64,000 nt of DNA from contig NZ_QBKG01000001.1 in NCBI RefSeq assembly GCF_003054025.1, forward strand, positions 124,001 through 188,000. The letters run 5' to 3'. This document shows, one piece after another, positions 54,535 through 64,000 of the stretch. Under the pieces are notes generated by a model. It did no database searches. It was not told the DNA's origin and saw only the letters and a list, made by a program, of their open reading frames with translations. Every line of letters begins with the position of its first letter. Positions within the stretch are counted from its first letter, which is position 1. Source of the DNA: Capnocytophaga leadbetteri (GTDB lineage Bacteria > Bacteroidota > Bacteroidia > Flavobacteriales > Flavobacteriaceae). The translations under genes and the position numbers were made by a program.

Positions 54535-56655
54535 ATGAGTAGAGATTTAAAATATACAAGAAACATAGGTATTGCCGCTCACATTGATGCGGGCAAAACC
54601 ACCACTACTGAACGTATTCTATTCTATACAGGTAAAACCCACAAAATTGGTGAAGTACACGATGGAGCTTCAACAATGGACTGGATGGAGCAAGAAGCTG
54701 AACGCGGTATCACTATCCAATCAGCTGCTACTACTTGTAAATGGAATTTCCCTACCGAAAATGGTAAACCTACTGCCGATGCTAAAGAGTATCACTTCAA
54801 CATTATTGATACTCCCGGTCACGTGGACTTTACAGTGGAAGTAAACCGCTCACTACGTGTGTTAGACGGATTAGTATTCCTTTTCTCGGCTGTAGACGGA
54901 GTAGAGCCTCAGTCAGAAACTAACTGGCGTTTGGCTGATAACTACAAAGTGCCACGTATTGGTTTCGTAAACAAAATGGACCGCCAAGGAGCTAACTTCC
55001 TAAATGTTTGCAACCAAGTGAAAGATATGCTTAAATCAAACGCAGTGCCTATCGTATTGCCTATTGGTGATGAAGCAGACTTTAAAGGGGTAGTAGATTT
55101 GATTAAAAACCGTGCTATCGTATGGCACGAAGAAAACTCAGGTTCTACTTTTGACATAGTAGAGATACCTGCAGAAATGAAAGAAGACGTAACTAAATAC
55201 CGCGCACAACTTATTGAAGAAGTAGCAGGTTATGACGAAGGTCTTCTTGAGAAATTTATGGAAGATGAAAGCTCTATCACCGAAGAGGAAATACACAAAG
55301 CACTACGTGCTGCCGTAATGGATATGGCTATTATCCCAATGGTGTGCGGTTCATCATTCAAAAACAAAGGGGTGCAATTTATGCTTGATGCGGTATGCCG
55401 CTACTTGCCTTCACCTCTTGACAAAGAAGCTATCGAGGGTACTAACCCTGAAACTGGCGAACCAGCTCTACGCAAACCAGCCGTTGATGCTCCTTTCTCA
55501 GCTTTAGCGTTTAAAATTGCTACTGACCCTTATGTAGGACGTTTAGCATTCTTCCGCGCTTACTCAGGTCACCTAGATGCAGGTTCTTACGTATTGAACA
55601 CCCGTTCAGGTAACAAAGAGCGTATCTCTCGTATCTACCAAATGCACGCTAACAAGCAAAACCCTATCGAATACATCGAAGCAGGTGATATAGGGGCAGC
55701 AGTAGGATTTAAAGATATCAAAACAGGTGATACCCTTTGCGATGAGAAATATCCTATCGTACTTGAAAGTATGGTATTCCCTGACCCTGTGATTGGTATT
55801 GCAGTAGAACCTAAAACAAAAGCTGACGTTGATAAATTAGGTATGGCATTGGCTAAATTAGCTGAAGAAGACCCAACCTTCCAAGTGAAGACAGACCAAG
55901 CTTCTGGACAAACTATCATCTCAGGAATGGGTGAGTTACACTTAGATATCATCGTAGACCGCTTGAAACGCGAGTTTAAAGTAGAAGTAAACCAAGGTCA
56001 GCCACAAGTAGAGTACAAAGAGGCTATCACAGGCGTTGCTAACCACCGCGAAGTGTACAAGAAACAAACAGGTGGACGTGGTAAATTTGCTGATATCGTG
56101 TTCCGTATGGAGCCAGCTGAAGAAGGCAAAATGGGTCTTGAATTTGTGAACGAAATCAAAGGTGGTAACATTCCTAAAGAATATATACCATCAGTAGAAA
56201 AAGGTTTCAAAGAAGCAATGAAGAGCGGACCTTTAGCAGGCTTTGAAATGGATGCGATGAAGATAGTTCTTATCGATGGTTCATTCCACCCTGTAGACTC
56301 TGATTCACTTTCATTTGAGTTAGCTGCTAAGTTAGGATACAAAGAAGCAGCACGTGCAGCGAAAGCCGTACTTATGGAGCCTATTATGAAATTGGAGGTT
56401 ATTACTCCAGAAGAAAATATGGGTGATATAGTAGGTGACCTAAACCGCCGCCGTGGACAAGTGAACAATATGGACGACCGTAACGGTGCTAAGGTAATCA
56501 AAGCATTTGTGCCACTATCAGAAATGTTTGGCTACGTAACGTCATTGCGTACACTATCATCAGGACGTGCTACCTCTACTATGGAGTTCTCTCACTACGC
56601 AGAAACCCCATCAAACATAGCAGATGAAGTAATTAAAAACGCCAGAGGCAACTAA
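54535..56655 (+). CDS. fusA: Elongation factor G
   Basis: GTPase that moves tRNA and mRNA through the ribosome. The 706-residue protein has the G motifs [23 protein letters not shown] and NKMDRQGAN, then domains II to V ending [18 protein letters not shown]. The Ras-like switch is typical. It is directly followed by rpsJ, with no tuf gene between them. Confidence 0.98.
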   Translation: MSRDLKYTRNIGIAAHIDAGKTTTTERILFYTGKTHKIGEVHDGASTMDWMEQEAERGITIQSAATTCKWNFPTENGKPTADAKEYHFNIIDTPGHVDFTVEVNRSLRVLDGLVFLFSAVDGVEPQSETNWRLADNYKVPRIGFVNKMDRQGANFLNVCNQVKDMLKSNAVPIVLPIGDEADFKGVVDLIKNRAIVWHEENSGSTFDIVEIPAEMKEDVTKYRAQLIEEVAGYDEGLLEKFMEDESSITEEEIHKALRAAVMDMAIIPMVCGSSFKNKGVQFMLDAVCRYLPSPLDKEAIEGTNPETGEPALRKPAVDAPFSALAFKIATDPYVGRLAFFRAYSGHLDAGSYVLNTRSGNKERISRIYQMHANKQNPIEYIEAGDIGAAVGFKDIKTGDTLCDEKYPIVLESMVFPDPVIGIAVEPKTKADVDKLGMALAKLAEEDPTFQVKTDQASGQTIISGMGELHLDIIVDRLKREFKVEVNQGQPQVEYKEAITGVANHREVYKKQTGGRGKFADIVFRMEPAEEGKMGLEFVNEIKGGNIPKEYIPSVEKGFKEAMKSGPLAGFEMDAMKIVLIDGSFHPVDSDSLSFELAAKLGYKEAARAAKAVLMEPIMKLEVITPEENMGDIVGDLNRRRGQVNNMDDRNGAKVIKAFVPLSEMFGYVTSLRTLSSGRATSTMEFSHYAETPSNIADEVIKNARGN

Positions 56656-56667
56656 ATTATTGATAAA

Positions 56668-56979
56668 ATGAGTAATCAACAGAAAATAAGAATAAAGTTA
56701 AAATCATACGATCATAACTTGGTAGATAAATCGGCTGAGAAAATCGTAAAGACAGTAAAAGCTGCTGGAGCTGTGGTAGTAGGTCCTATTCCACTACCAA
56801 CTCATAAAAAGATATTTACTGTATTGCGTTCGCCACACGTAAATAAGAAAGCGCGTGAGCAGTTTCAATTGAGCTCTCACAAACGTCTTCTCGAAATTTA
56901 CAGCGCTTCATCAAAAACAGTAGATGCTTTGATGAAATTAGAATTGCCAAGTGGTGTAGATATCGTGATAAAAGTGTGA
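56668..56979 (+). CDS. rpsJ: 30S ribosomal protein S10
   Basis: Small-subunit head protein, also a partner of NusB in transcription antitermination; 103 residues. It has [20 protein letters not shown] and [20 protein letters not shown]. It sits 12 bases after fusA, joining the str and S10 clusters. Confidence 0.98.
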   Translation: MSNQQKIRIKLKSYDHNLVDKSAEKIVKTVKAAGAVVVGPIPLPTHKKIFTVLRSPHVNKKAREQFQLSSHKRLLEIYSASSKTVDALMKLELPSGVDIVIKV

Positions 56980-57043
56980 TAGACGCTTTAGCAAGATTAA
57001 AATGTCCCGAAACTGTGGGTTAGGGAAAAACGGATAAAAATGA

Positions 57044-57123
57044 TTCAGGGTTAAAAAGCCTAGGGCATTTTTTGACCCTGAACTATTTTGGTGATTAGCA
57101 AGCCTTGGGAGGGCTAATAATCA
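57044..57123 (+). promoter_or_regulatory. Candidate structured RNA leader between rpsJ and rplC
   Basis: The 183-base gap before rplC is the largest in the operon. It can form a long hairpin at 57044-57082: TTCAGGGTTAAAAA pairs with TTTTTGACCCTGAA, with GCC/GGC inside and a TAG loop. A second, weaker one lies at 57092-57123 (AGCC with GGCT, flanked by TTA/TAA). No T run follows directly. It may be a ribosomal protein binding site or attenuator. Confidence 0.5.
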
Positions 57124-57162
57124 AATTAAAATGTAATAACTTAATAACAAATATTTAATTTT

Positions 57163-57780
57163 ATGTCTGGGTTAATTGGAAAAAAAATTGGCATGACCAG
57201 CATATTTGATGAGAACGGTAAGAATATACCTTGTACCATCATAGAAGCAGGTCCTTGCGTAGTTACCCAAGTCAGAACCAAAGAGGTGGATGGCTATGAT
57301 GCGCTTCAATTAGGTTTCGATGACAAAGCAGAAAAACGTGCTACCAAAGCAGAGCTTGGTCACTTTAAGAAAGCAGGTTCTTCAGTAAAGAAGAAGGTCA
57401 TTGAATTCCAAGGATTTGAAGACAATTACAAATTGGGTGATACAATCACCGTTGATTTCTTTGCCGAAGGAGAGTTTGTGGACGTCTCTGGTATTTCAAA
57501 AGGTAAAGGGTTTCAAGGGGTAGTGCGCCGACATGGTTTCGGTGGGGTAGGACAAACTACTCACGGTCAGCACAACCGACTAAGAGCTCCGGGTTCTGTG
57601 GGTGCTTCATCATACCCTTCACGCGTATTCAAAGGTATGCGTATGGCGGGCAGAATGGGTGCCGAGAAAGTAACAGTACAAAACTTGAAAGTATTAAAAG
57701 TGGTAGCTGAGAAGAATCTTTTAGTAGTAAAAGGATGTATTCCAGGACACAAAAATGCTTACGTAACTATTCACAAATAA
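57163..57780 (+). CDS. rplC: 50S ribosomal protein L3
   Basis: Core large-subunit protein, 205 residues. It begins [20 protein letters not shown] and has the loop [11 protein letters not shown] at the end. The conserved [20 protein letters not shown] segment reaches the peptidyl transferase centre. Its stop overlaps the rplD start (TAATG). Confidence 0.98.
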   Translation: MSGLIGKKIGMTSIFDENGKNIPCTIIEAGPCVVTQVRTKEVDGYDALQLGFDDKAEKRATKAELGHFKKAGSSVKKKVIEFQGFEDNYKLGDTITVDFFAEGEFVDVSGISKGKGFQGVVRRHGFGGVGQTTHGQHNRLRAPGSVGASSYPSRVFKGMRMAGRMGAEKVTVQNLKVLKVVAEKNLLVVKGCIPGHKNAYVTIHK

Positions 57781-58409
57781 TGGAAGTAGCAGTATTAAAC
57801 ATACAAGGAAAAGAAACAGGCAGAAAAGTAACCCTTTCTGATGCTGTGTTCGGGATAGAGCCTAACAATCACGTGGTGTATTTAGACGTAAAGCGTTATT
57901 TAGCTAACAAGCGCCAAGGTACTCACAAGGCTAAAGAGAGAAACGAAGTGGCTGGAAGTACAAGAAAGATTAAAAAACAAAAAGGTACTGGTACAGCACG
58001 TGCAGGTAGTGTAAAATCGCCTGTGTTTGTAGGTGGAGGTCGTATATTTGGTCCTCGTCCAAAAGATTACACACAAAAACTTACTAAGAACGTAAAACGT
58101 TTGGCACGCCGCTCAGCTCTTAGTGCTAAAGCTCAAAGTCAATCATTGGTAGTTCTTGAAGATTTCAATTTTGAAGCTCCTAAAACTAAAGACTTTACTG
58201 CAGTAGTAAAATCATTGGGCTTAGAAAATAAAAAATCGCTTTTTGTGTTGCCAAATGTAAATAATAACGTATATTTGTCCTCTCGCAACGTAGCTAACTC
58301 AAGTGTAGTAACTGCTTCAGAGCTAAATACTTACCAAGTAGTATATGCTAACAACATCGTACTAACCGAGAGTGCAGTAGAAGTTATAGAGTCAATTTTA
58401 ACAAAATAA
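57780..58409 (+). CDS. rplD: 50S ribosomal protein L4
   Basis: Large-subunit protein lining the exit tunnel, 209 residues. It begins [20 protein letters not shown] at the ATG overlapping the rplC stop; the longer frame from 57735 is not used. [20 protein letters not shown] is the conserved tunnel loop. In many bacteria L4 also represses its own operon, so it may bind the leader at 57044. Confidence 0.98.
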   Translation: MEVAVLNIQGKETGRKVTLSDAVFGIEPNNHVVYLDVKRYLANKRQGTHKAKERNEVAGSTRKIKKQKGTGTARAGSVKSPVFVGGGRIFGPRPKDYTQKLTKNVKRLARRSALSAKAQSQSLVVLEDFNFEAPKTKDFTAVVKSLGLENKKSLFVLPNVNNNVYLSSRNVANSSVVTASELNTYQVVYANNIVLTESAVEVIESILTK

Positions 58410-58418
58410 GAAGAAAAA

Positions 58419-58706
58419 ATGAGCGTATTAATAAGACCTGTAAATACAGAAAAAGCAAACGAAGGCAGCGAACTAAAGAACTGCTATACGTTTGAAGTAG
58501 CTAAGGACGCTAACAAAATTCAAATCAAAAATGAGGTTGAAGCTACTTATGGCGTTAAAGTGAAAGAAGTACGTACCCTTAATTACGGCCCTAAGCGCGC
58601 CACTCGCTACACTAAAACAGGTGTACAAGTAGGCAAGACTAACGCAGTGAAAAAGGCATTAGTACAGTTAGAAGAAGGAACTATAGATTTTTATAGTAAT
58701 ATATAA
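58419..58706 (+). CDS. rplW: 50S ribosomal protein L23
   Basis: Exit-site protein that docks trigger factor and SRP, 95 residues. It has LIRPVNTEKANEGSELKNC and VKVKEVRTLNYGPKRATRY. Standard position after rplD. Confidence 0.97.
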   Translation: MSVLIRPVNTEKANEGSELKNCYTFEVAKDANKIQIKNEVEATYGVKVKEVRTLNYGPKRATRYTKTGVQVGKTNAVKKALVQLEEGTIDFYSNI

Positions 58707-58727
58707 GTGTTTAACAAATAGACAAAA

Positions 58728-59555
58728 ATGTCAGTTAGAAAATTAAAACCGATCACCCCTGGTCAGCGTTTTAGAGTAGTAAACGAATTTGACACCATTA
58801 CTACTGATAAGCCGGAAAAGAGCTTGCTCATTCCGTTGAAAAAGACCGGAGGTAGAAACAATCAAGGAAAGATGACCATGCGTTACATTGGTGGTGGTCA
58901 CAAAAAGAAGTATCGTATTGTGGACTTCAAGAGAAACAAATTTGGTGTAGAAGCTAAAGTAGTTTCGATTGAGTATGACCCAAACAGAACAGCCTTTATC
59001 GCTTTGGTGCAATACACCGACGGAGAAAAACGATATATTATCGCTCCTGCTGGATTGAAAGTTGACCAAACAATCGTTTCAGGGCAAGAAAATGTAGCTC
59101 CTGAAATTGGTAATGCGATGCCGCTTTCTCAAATTCCACTAGGTACCGTAATTTCTTGTATTGAATTGCGACCCGGACAAGGAGCTAACATAGCTCGTTC
59201 AGCGGGAACTTTTGCTCAGTTAATGGCAAAAGATGGAAGGTATGCGACTGTGAAATTACCATCAGGCGAAACCAGAATGATTTTGCTTACTTGTTTAGCA
59301 ACAATAGGTGCAGTATCGAACTCAGACCATCAGTTGGTATTATCAGGTAAGGCAGGACGCTCACGCTGGTTAGGACGCAGACCAAGAACACGTGCAGTAG
59401 TTATGAACCCTGTTGATCACCCAATGGGTGGTGGTGAAGGACGTGCTACTGGTGGACACCCACGCTCACGTAAAGGTATCCCAGCTAAGGGTTATAGAAC
59501 ACGTTCTAAGACCAAGGCATCTAATAAGTATATTGTAGAACGCAGAAAAAAATAA
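58728..59555 (+). CDS. rplB: 50S ribosomal protein L2
   Basis: Large-subunit protein at the subunit interface, 275 residues, needed for peptidyl transferase assembly. It has [20 protein letters not shown], then [20 protein letters not shown] near the end with the conserved His. Confidence 0.98.
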   Translation: MSVRKLKPITPGQRFRVVNEFDTITTDKPEKSLLIPLKKTGGRNNQGKMTMRYIGGGHKKKYRIVDFKRNKFGVEAKVVSIEYDPNRTAFIALVQYTDGEKRYIIAPAGLKVDQTIVSGQENVAPEIGNAMPLSQIPLGTVISCIELRPGQGANIARSAGTFAQLMAKDGRYATVKLPSGETRMILLTCLATIGAVSNSDHQLVLSGKAGRSRWLGRRPRTRAVVMNPVDHPMGGGEGRATGGHPRSRKGIPAKGYRTRSKTKASNKYIVERRKK

Positions 59556-59566
59556 GAATCTAAGAA

Positions 59567-59845
59567 ATGGCACGTTCATTAAAAAAAGGACCCTACGTTC
59601 ACTATAGCTTGGAGAAAAAAATCCAACAGAATATAGAATCAGGTAAGAAAAATGTAATTAAAACTTGGTCTCGCGCCTCAATGATTACTCCTGATTTTGT
59701 TGGCCAGACTATTGCAGTGCACAACGGTCGTCAGTTTGTACCCGTATATATCACAGAGAATATGGTGGGACATAAATTAGGAGAATTTTCGCCAACGCGT
59801 TCGTTTAGAGGACACGCAGGTGCAAAAAATAAAGGTAAAAAATAA
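59567..59845 (+). CDS. rpsS: 30S ribosomal protein S19
   Basis: Small-subunit head protein next to S13, 92 residues. It begins [19 protein letters not shown] and has [20 protein letters not shown]. Ten bases separate it from rplV. Confidence 0.98.
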   Translation: MARSLKKGPYVHYSLEKKIQQNIESGKKNVIKTWSRASMITPDFVGQTIAVHNGRQFVPVYITENMVGHKLGEFSPTRSFRGHAGAKNKGKK

Positions 59846-59854
59846 TAAAAGGCT

Positions 59855-60265
59855 ATGGGAGTTAGAAAAAAATTAAGAGCAGACGAAATAAAAGAAGCTA
59901 AAAAGAGCTTGGCTTTTGCAAAGTTGAATAACTGCCCTACTTCGCCACGCAAAATGCGCTTAGTAGCAGATTTGGTACGTGGACAACAAGTAGACAAAGC
60001 CTTGGCTATTTTGAAATTCAACCAAAAAGAGGCAGCAGCACGTTTGGAAAAATTGCTTTTATCAGCTATACATAACTGGAGAGCTAAAAACGAAAATGCT
60101 AACGAGGAAGAAGCAGGACTTTATGTACAAGAAATCCGTGTAGACGGAGGAGCCATATTGAAACGCCTACGCCCAGCGCCTCAAGGTAGAGCACACAGAA
60201 TTAGAAAACGCTCAAACCACGTAACCGTAGTGGTAGGGGCTAAAAATTTTAACACAGAAAGCTAA
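59855..60265 (+). CDS. rplV: 50S ribosomal protein L22
   Basis: Exit-tunnel protein, 136 residues. It has [20 protein letters not shown] and the tunnel hairpin region [20 protein letters not shown], a site of macrolide resistance changes. Confidence 0.97.
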   Translation: MGVRKKLRADEIKEAKKSLAFAKLNNCPTSPRKMRLVADLVRGQQVDKALAILKFNQKEAAARLEKLLLSAIHNWRAKNENANEEEAGLYVQEIRVDGGAILKRLRPAPQGRAHRIRKRSNHVTVVVGAKNFNTES

Positions 60266-60273
60266 GATAAACT

Positions 60274-61014
60274 ATGGGACAAAAAACAAATCCAATCGGG
60301 AATCGCTTAGGAATTATCAGAGGATGGGAGTCTAACTGGTATGGAGGCAATGATTACGGAGATAAACTTGCTGAAGATGACAAGATTAGAAAGTATGTTC
60401 AGACGCGTTTATCAAAAGCTAGTGTGGCTCACGTGATTATCGAGCGTACTTTTAACCTTGTAACCGTTACTATTACCACTGCAAGACCTGGTATCATCAT
60501 CGGGAAAGGTGGTCAGGAAGTAGACAAGCTAAAAGAAGAGCTAAAGAAAATCACTGGTAAGGATATTCAGATTAACATATTTGAAATCAAACGCCCAGAG
60601 CTTGACGCTGCTCTTGTAGCTGCAAGTATCGCTAACCAAATAGAAGGGCGTGTGTCTTATAAACGCGCTATTAAGATGGCTATGGCCTCAGCAATGAGAA
60701 TGAGCGCAGAAGGAATCAAGATAATGATTTCTGGTCGTCTTAACGGAGCAGAAATGGCACGTTCAGAAAGTTTCAAAGAAGGACGAATTCCTCTTTCAAC
60801 TTTTAGAGCAGATATTGATTACGCTATTGACGAAGCTCACACCACCTACGGACGTATGGGTATAAAAGTGTGGATTATGAAAGGCGAAATCTATGGTAAA
60901 AGAGAGTTATCACCTTTAGTAGGAATGACAAAGAAAACTTCAGGAGGTAATTTTTCGTCAAAATCAAACGACAAGCCTGCGGGAGCCCCTAAAAAAGCGC
61001 GTAGGAAAAAGTAA
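60274..61014 (+). CDS. rpsC: 30S ribosomal protein S3
   Basis: mRNA-entry protein with a KH domain, 246 residues. It has [20 protein letters not shown], the KH segment [20 protein letters not shown] and a basic tail [10 protein letters not shown]. Confidence 0.98.
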   Translation: MGQKTNPIGNRLGIIRGWESNWYGGNDYGDKLAEDDKIRKYVQTRLSKASVAHVIIERTFNLVTVTITTARPGIIIGKGGQEVDKLKEELKKITGKDIQINIFEIKRPELDAALVAASIANQIEGRVSYKRAIKMAMASAMRMSAEGIKIMISGRLNGAEMARSESFKEGRIPLSTFRADIDYAIDEAHTTYGRMGIKVWIMKGEIYGKRELSPLVGMTKKTSGGNFSSKSNDKPAGAPKKARRKK

Positions 61015-61034
61015 TTTAAAAAAGAACAAGAAAG

Positions 61035-61454
61035 ATGTTACAGCCAAAAAGAACGAAATATCGTAAGCAACAGAAAGGCAGAATGAAAGGAGTTGCCCAC
61101 AGAGGAGCTCTTCTTTCAAATGGTATGTTCGGTATAAAATCTTTAGACTCAGCTTTTATTACATCGCGCCAGATAGAGTCAGCCCGTGTGGCAGCGACCC
61201 GTTATATGAAACGTGAGGGACAGCTTTGGATAAAGATATTCCCAGATAAGCCAATCACTAAGAAGCCTTTGGAAGTACGTATGGGTAAAGGTAAAGGTGC
61301 GGTAGAGTACTGGGCAGCAGTAGTAAAACCAGGACGTATAATGTTTGAGGTGGGCGGCGTGCCATTAGACGTAGCAAAAGAAGCGCTACGATTGGCGGCA
61401 CAAAAGCTACCTGTAAAAACAAAATTCGTGGTAGCAAGAGATTATCAAAATTAA
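61035..61454 (+). CDS. rplP: 50S ribosomal protein L16
   Basis: Large-subunit protein near the A site, 139 residues. It begins [19 protein letters not shown] and has [20 protein letters not shown]. Confidence 0.98.
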   Translation: MLQPKRTKYRKQQKGRMKGVAHRGALLSNGMFGIKSLDSAFITSRQIESARVAATRYMKREGQLWIKIFPDKPITKKPLEVRMGKGKGAVEYWAAVVKPGRIMFEVGGVPLDVAKEALRLAAQKLPVKTKFVVARDYQN

Positions 61455-61464
61455 TTAAAGAACA

Positions 61465-61656
61465 ATGAAACAGTCTGAAATTAAAGAATTGACAATAACT
61501 GAGCTACAGGATAAGCTTGGTGAGTATAAGAAATCGTATGCAGATTTGAAAATGGCACACGCAATTTCGTCATTAGAAAAACCCATTCAATTACGTAACG
61601 TAAGAAGAACGATTGCGAGATTGGCGAGTGAGCTAACAAAACGTGAATTACAATAA
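61465..61656 (+). CDS. rpmC: 50S ribosomal protein L29
   Basis: Small helical exit-site protein, 63 residues. It begins [19 protein letters not shown] and ends with [17 protein letters not shown]. Standard position between rplP and rpsQ. Confidence 0.96.
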   Translation: MKQSEIKELTITELQDKLGEYKKSYADLKMAHAISSLEKPIQLRNVRRTIARLASELTKRELQ

Positions 61657-61670
61657 TTCGAACCTGCCTT

Positions 61671-61928
61671 ATGGAAAAAAGAAATTTAAGAAAAGAAAGA
61701 ATAGGGGTTGTTACAAGCAACAAGATGGATAAATCAATAGTAGTTTCAGAAGTGAAACGCGTAAAACACCCTATGTATGGTAAGTTCGTGTTGCGCACAA
61801 AGAAATATGTAGCGCATGACGAGAAAAACGATTGCAATATTGGCGATACAGTGCGCATAATGGAAACACGCCCACTTAGTAAAACCAAATGTTGGAGATT
61901 AGTTGAAATCATTGAAAGAGCTAAGTAA
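61671..61928 (+). CDS. rpsQ: 30S ribosomal protein S17
   Basis: Primary 16S-binding protein, 85 residues. It has [20 protein letters not shown] and the C-terminal [20 protein letters not shown]. Confidence 0.97.
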   Translation: MEKRNLRKERIGVVTSNKMDKSIVVSEVKRVKHPMYGKFVLRTKKYVAHDEKNDCNIGDTVRIMETRPLSKTKCWRLVEIIERAK

Positions 61929-61930
61929 TT

Positions 61931-62299
61931 ATGGTACAACAGGAATCAAGATTAAAAGTAGCCGACAATACTGGGGCGAAAGAAGTACTAACTATACGTG
62001 TGTTAGGAGGTACTAAACGCCGTTACGCATCAGTAGGCGATAAGATTGTAGTTACCGTGAAAGATGCTACCCCTAACGGAAACGTGAAAAAAGGACAAGT
62101 ATCGACTGCGGTGGTAGTAAGAACTAAAAAAGAAGTACGCCGTGCCGATGGTTCTTATATCCGATTTGACGAGAATGCTTGCGTTCTTCTGAACGCGGCT
62201 GGTGAGATGAGAGGTACCCGTGTATTCGGGCCTGTAGCAAGAGAGCTTCGTGATAAACAATTTATGAAGATTGTCTCATTAGCACCAGAAGTGCTTTAA
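61931..62299 (+). CDS. rplN: 50S ribosomal protein L14
   Basis: Subunit-interface protein, 122 residues. It begins [20 protein letters not shown] and has the conserved [20 protein letters not shown]. Confidence 0.98.
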   Translation: MVQQESRLKVADNTGAKEVLTIRVLGGTKRRYASVGDKIVVTVKDATPNGNVKKGQVSTAVVVRTKKEVRRADGSYIRFDENACVLLNAAGEMRGTRVFGPVARELRDKQFMKIVSLAPEVL

Positions 62300-62317
62300 T
62301 TTCTAAAAAGTAATTTG

Positions 62318-62629
62318 ATGAAAGTAAAAATTAAAACAGGAGATACTGTAAAAGTAATAGCAGGTAACCACAAAGGCGATCAGGGGAAGGTGTTACGCAT
62401 CGACCGTGAGAAAAACAGAGCTATAGTGGAGGGCGTAAATGAGGTGTCTAAACACACTAAACCAAGCGCTAAAAATCCTCAAGGCGGTATCGTAAAAAAA
62501 GAAGATTATATCCACATTTCTAACCTTTCACTTATAGATCCTAAGACGAAAGAAACTACACGTGTAGGTTACGAAGTGAGAGATGGTAAAAAAGTGCGAG
62601 TTTCTAAAAAATCTAATGTAGTAATATAA
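62318..62629 (+). CDS. rplX: 50S ribosomal protein L24
   Basis: Assembly-initiating large-subunit protein, 103 residues, KOW domain in [20 protein letters not shown]. The ATG at 62318 is chosen over a TTG three bases before it. Only one base separates it from rplE. Confidence 0.97.
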   Translation: MKVKIKTGDTVKVIAGNHKGDQGKVLRIDREKNRAIVEGVNEVSKHTKPSAKNPQGGIVKKEDYIHISNLSLIDPKTKETTRVGYEVRDGKKVRVSKKSNVVI

Positions 62630-62630
62630 T

Positions 62631-63182
62631 ATGGCTTACGTACCTAGATTAAAACAAGAATACAGAGAGCGTGTAATAGCGGCTCTAAAAGAAGAATTTG
62701 GCTATAAGAACGTGATGCAGGTTCCTAAACTTGAAAAAATAGTCGTGAGCCGTGGCGTAGGTTCAGCAGTAGCTGATAAAAAGCAAATAGATTATGCTAT
62801 CGATGAGCTTACTAAAATCACAGGACAGAAAGCAATTGCCACTTACTCTAAAAAAGACGTAGCGTCATTTAAACTACGTAAGGGTATGGCGATAGGCGCT
62901 AAAGTGACTTTGCGTGGCGAAAGAATGTATGAGTTCTTAGACCGTCTTATCACTACTGCCCTTCCACGAGTAAGAGATTTTCAAGGAATTAAAGCTACTG
63001 GTTTTGACGGTAGAGGTAACTATAATTTGGGAATTACTGAACAAATTATTTTCCCTGAAATTGATATTGACAAAATCAATAAAATAGCAGGGATGGATAT
63101 TACCTTTGTTACATCGGCACATACCGATAAAGAAGCTAAATCATTATTAAGCGAATTAGGATTACCTTTTAAAAAGAACTAA
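62631..63182 (+). CDS. rplE: 50S ribosomal protein L5
   Basis: Binds 5S rRNA and contacts the small subunit, 183 residues. It has [20 protein letters not shown] and the C-terminal [20 protein letters not shown]. Confidence 0.98.
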   Translation: MAYVPRLKQEYRERVIAALKEEFGYKNVMQVPKLEKIVVSRGVGSAVADKKQIDYAIDELTKITGQKAIATYSKKDVASFKLRKGMAIGAKVTLRGERMYEFLDRLITTALPRVRDFQGIKATGFDGRGNYNLGITEQIIFPEIDIDKINKIAGMDITFVTSAHTDKEAKSLLSELGLPFKKN

Positions 63183-63186
63183 GAAT

Positions 63187-63456
63187 ATGGCTAAAGAATC
63201 AATGAAAGCCCGCGAGGTGAAAAGACAAAAGTTAGTAGCAAAATATGCTGCTAAACGTAAAGCACTAAAAGAAGCTGGTGACTATGACGCCCTTCAGCTT
63301 CTTCCTAAGAATGCATCGCCTGTACGTTTGCACAATCGTTGCAAACTAACAGGACGCCCTAAAGGATATATGCGCACTTTTGGAATTTCACGTGTCTTAT
63401 TCCGCGAAATGGCTAATAAAGGATTAATTCCTGGCGTTAAAAAAGCAAGTTGGTAA
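63187..63456 (+). CDS. rpsN: 30S ribosomal protein S14, zinc-independent form
   Basis: Head protein of 89 residues. It is the long form without the four Cys of the zinc-binding type (only one Cys, in [19 protein letters not shown]). Thus it does not depend on zinc. Confidence 0.97.
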   Translation: MAKESMKAREVKRQKLVAKYAAKRKALKEAGDYDALQLLPKNASPVRLHNRCKLTGRPKGYMRTFGISRVLFREMANKGLIPGVKKASW

Positions 63457-63475
63457 TAATTAAAAGGACAAAATT

Positions 63476-63874
63476 ATGTACACAGATCCTATCGCAGATT
63501 ATTTAACAAGAATTAGAAATGCTAATAATGCAAGGCATAGAATAGTAGAAATACCTGCTTCAAAACTTAAAAAAGAAATTACTAAAATTCTTTTTGATCA
63601 GGGTTTTATTTTGAGCTATAAATTTGAAGAAGGTACTGTACAAGGTACTATCAAAATAGCTTTGAAATATGACAAAGTTACTAAAGAGCCAATTATTAGG
63701 CATATAGAAAGAGCTAGCCGCCCAGGACTTAGAAAGTACGCAGGCGCTGATAACCTACCCCGTGTGTTGAACGGCTTAGGCATAGCTATCATCTCTACTT
63801 CGCAAGGAGTGATGACTGGCAAAAAAGCGAGAGAGCTAAACATAGGTGGTGAGGTGATTTGTTACGTTTACTAA
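63476..63874 (+). CDS. rpsH: 30S ribosomal protein S8
   Basis: Primary 16S-binding protein, 132 residues, with [20 protein letters not shown] and [20 protein letters not shown]. In E. coli it represses the spc operon; no target structure was sought here. Confidence 0.98.
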   Translation: MYTDPIADYLTRIRNANNARHRIVEIPASKLKKEITKILFDQGFILSYKFEEGTVQGTIKIALKYDKVTKEPIIRHIERASRPGLRKYAGADNLPRVLNGLGIAIISTSQGVMTGKKARELNIGGEVICYVY

Positions 63875-63899
63875 TCAATTAAAAAAAAGACAATAAACA

Positions 63900-64000
63900 A
63901 TGTCAAGAATAGGTAAAGCACCCATCAATATTCCTGCAGGAGTTACCGTTACTATAAAAGATAGCGTAGTGACTGTAAAAGGGAAATTAGGCGAATTAAC
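63900..64000 (+). CDS. rplF: 50S ribosomal protein L6, N-terminal part
   Basis: An ATG at 63900 opens a frame to the window end: [20 protein letters not shown], then [13 protein letters not shown], the conserved start of L6. The gene is cut by the end of the window after about 33 codons. It is 25 bases after rpsH, the usual order. Confidence 0.95.
   Translation, partial: MSRIGKAPINIPAGVTVTIKDSVVTVKGKLGEL

Overview
The window looks like a chromosomal segment of a Bacteroidota bacterium of the class Flavobacteriia, most like an oral Capnocytophaga. This is inference from gene content, not a database match. The evidence is a SusD/SusE/amylase starch locus, promoters of the Bacteroidota type (TAnnTTTG at -7, almost no Shine-Dalgarno), a mevalonate pathway gene, menaquinone genes, a cysteine-less AccD typical of the group, and a joined str-S10 ribosomal operon with fusA running straight into rpsJ and no tuf between them.

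Layout. 1-3.2 kb: end of a starch-utilisation locus (SusD, SusE/F-like lipoprotein, GH13 amylase). 3.2-12.4 kb: DUF488 and DinD genes, a DUF6266-like protein, a WG-repeat protein, dUTPase, a kinase-like protein, a DUF4292 lipoprotein with an EnvC-like factor, RNase HII, and a small ketosynthase/ACP operon. 12.4-23 kb: a 1000-residue TPR protein with a beta-barrel partner, MenA, a metallo-hydrolase with an altered motif, a YwqK-type repeat protein, an exported superoxide dismutase and a CLC channel with a repetitive leader. 23-26.8 kb: a minus-strand accessory island made of orphan immunity-like genes and one RHS toxin tip. The genes are separated by GTGGGACA-type low-complexity repeats and by a repeated 3' module. 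26.9-31.1 kb: AccD, a DUF6934-like gene pair, mevalonate diphosphate decarboxylase, an SDR enzyme and a small transaldolase.

31.1-36.1 kb is a second accessory island: a frameshifted restriction endonuclease gene with an intact adenine methylase, an immunity-like gene broken by an in-frame TGA, two SUKH-like genes, a zeta-like kinase with a 50-residue companion, and a colicin-immunity-like gene. 36.2-43.2 kb is mostly housekeeping (MenB, a HAD phosphatase, an Fe-S protein, a large zinc protease, an MFS exporter, a second ketosynthase). 43.4-46.8 kb holds a DUF2971 gene and then a second DUF6266-like gene followed by holin-like, GH73 muramidase and spanin-like genes, which together resemble a lysis cassette. 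46.9-53.3 kb: a zinc exporter, carbonic anhydrase, SPFH protein, a GNAT toxin-antitoxin pair, PheT and a membrane protein. 53.3 kb to the end: a tiny gene whose second codon is a stop, then the ribosomal protein operon from rpsL to the start of rplF.

The most unusual items are the two immunity islands with their repeated cassette-boundary modules, the duplicated DUF6266 promoter-gene unit with one copy joined to lysis-type genes, the ATG-TAA gene upstream of rpsL, and a 23-24-bp tandem repeat that makes up the clcA leader. No rRNA, tRNA, CRISPR array or insertion sequence was recognised.
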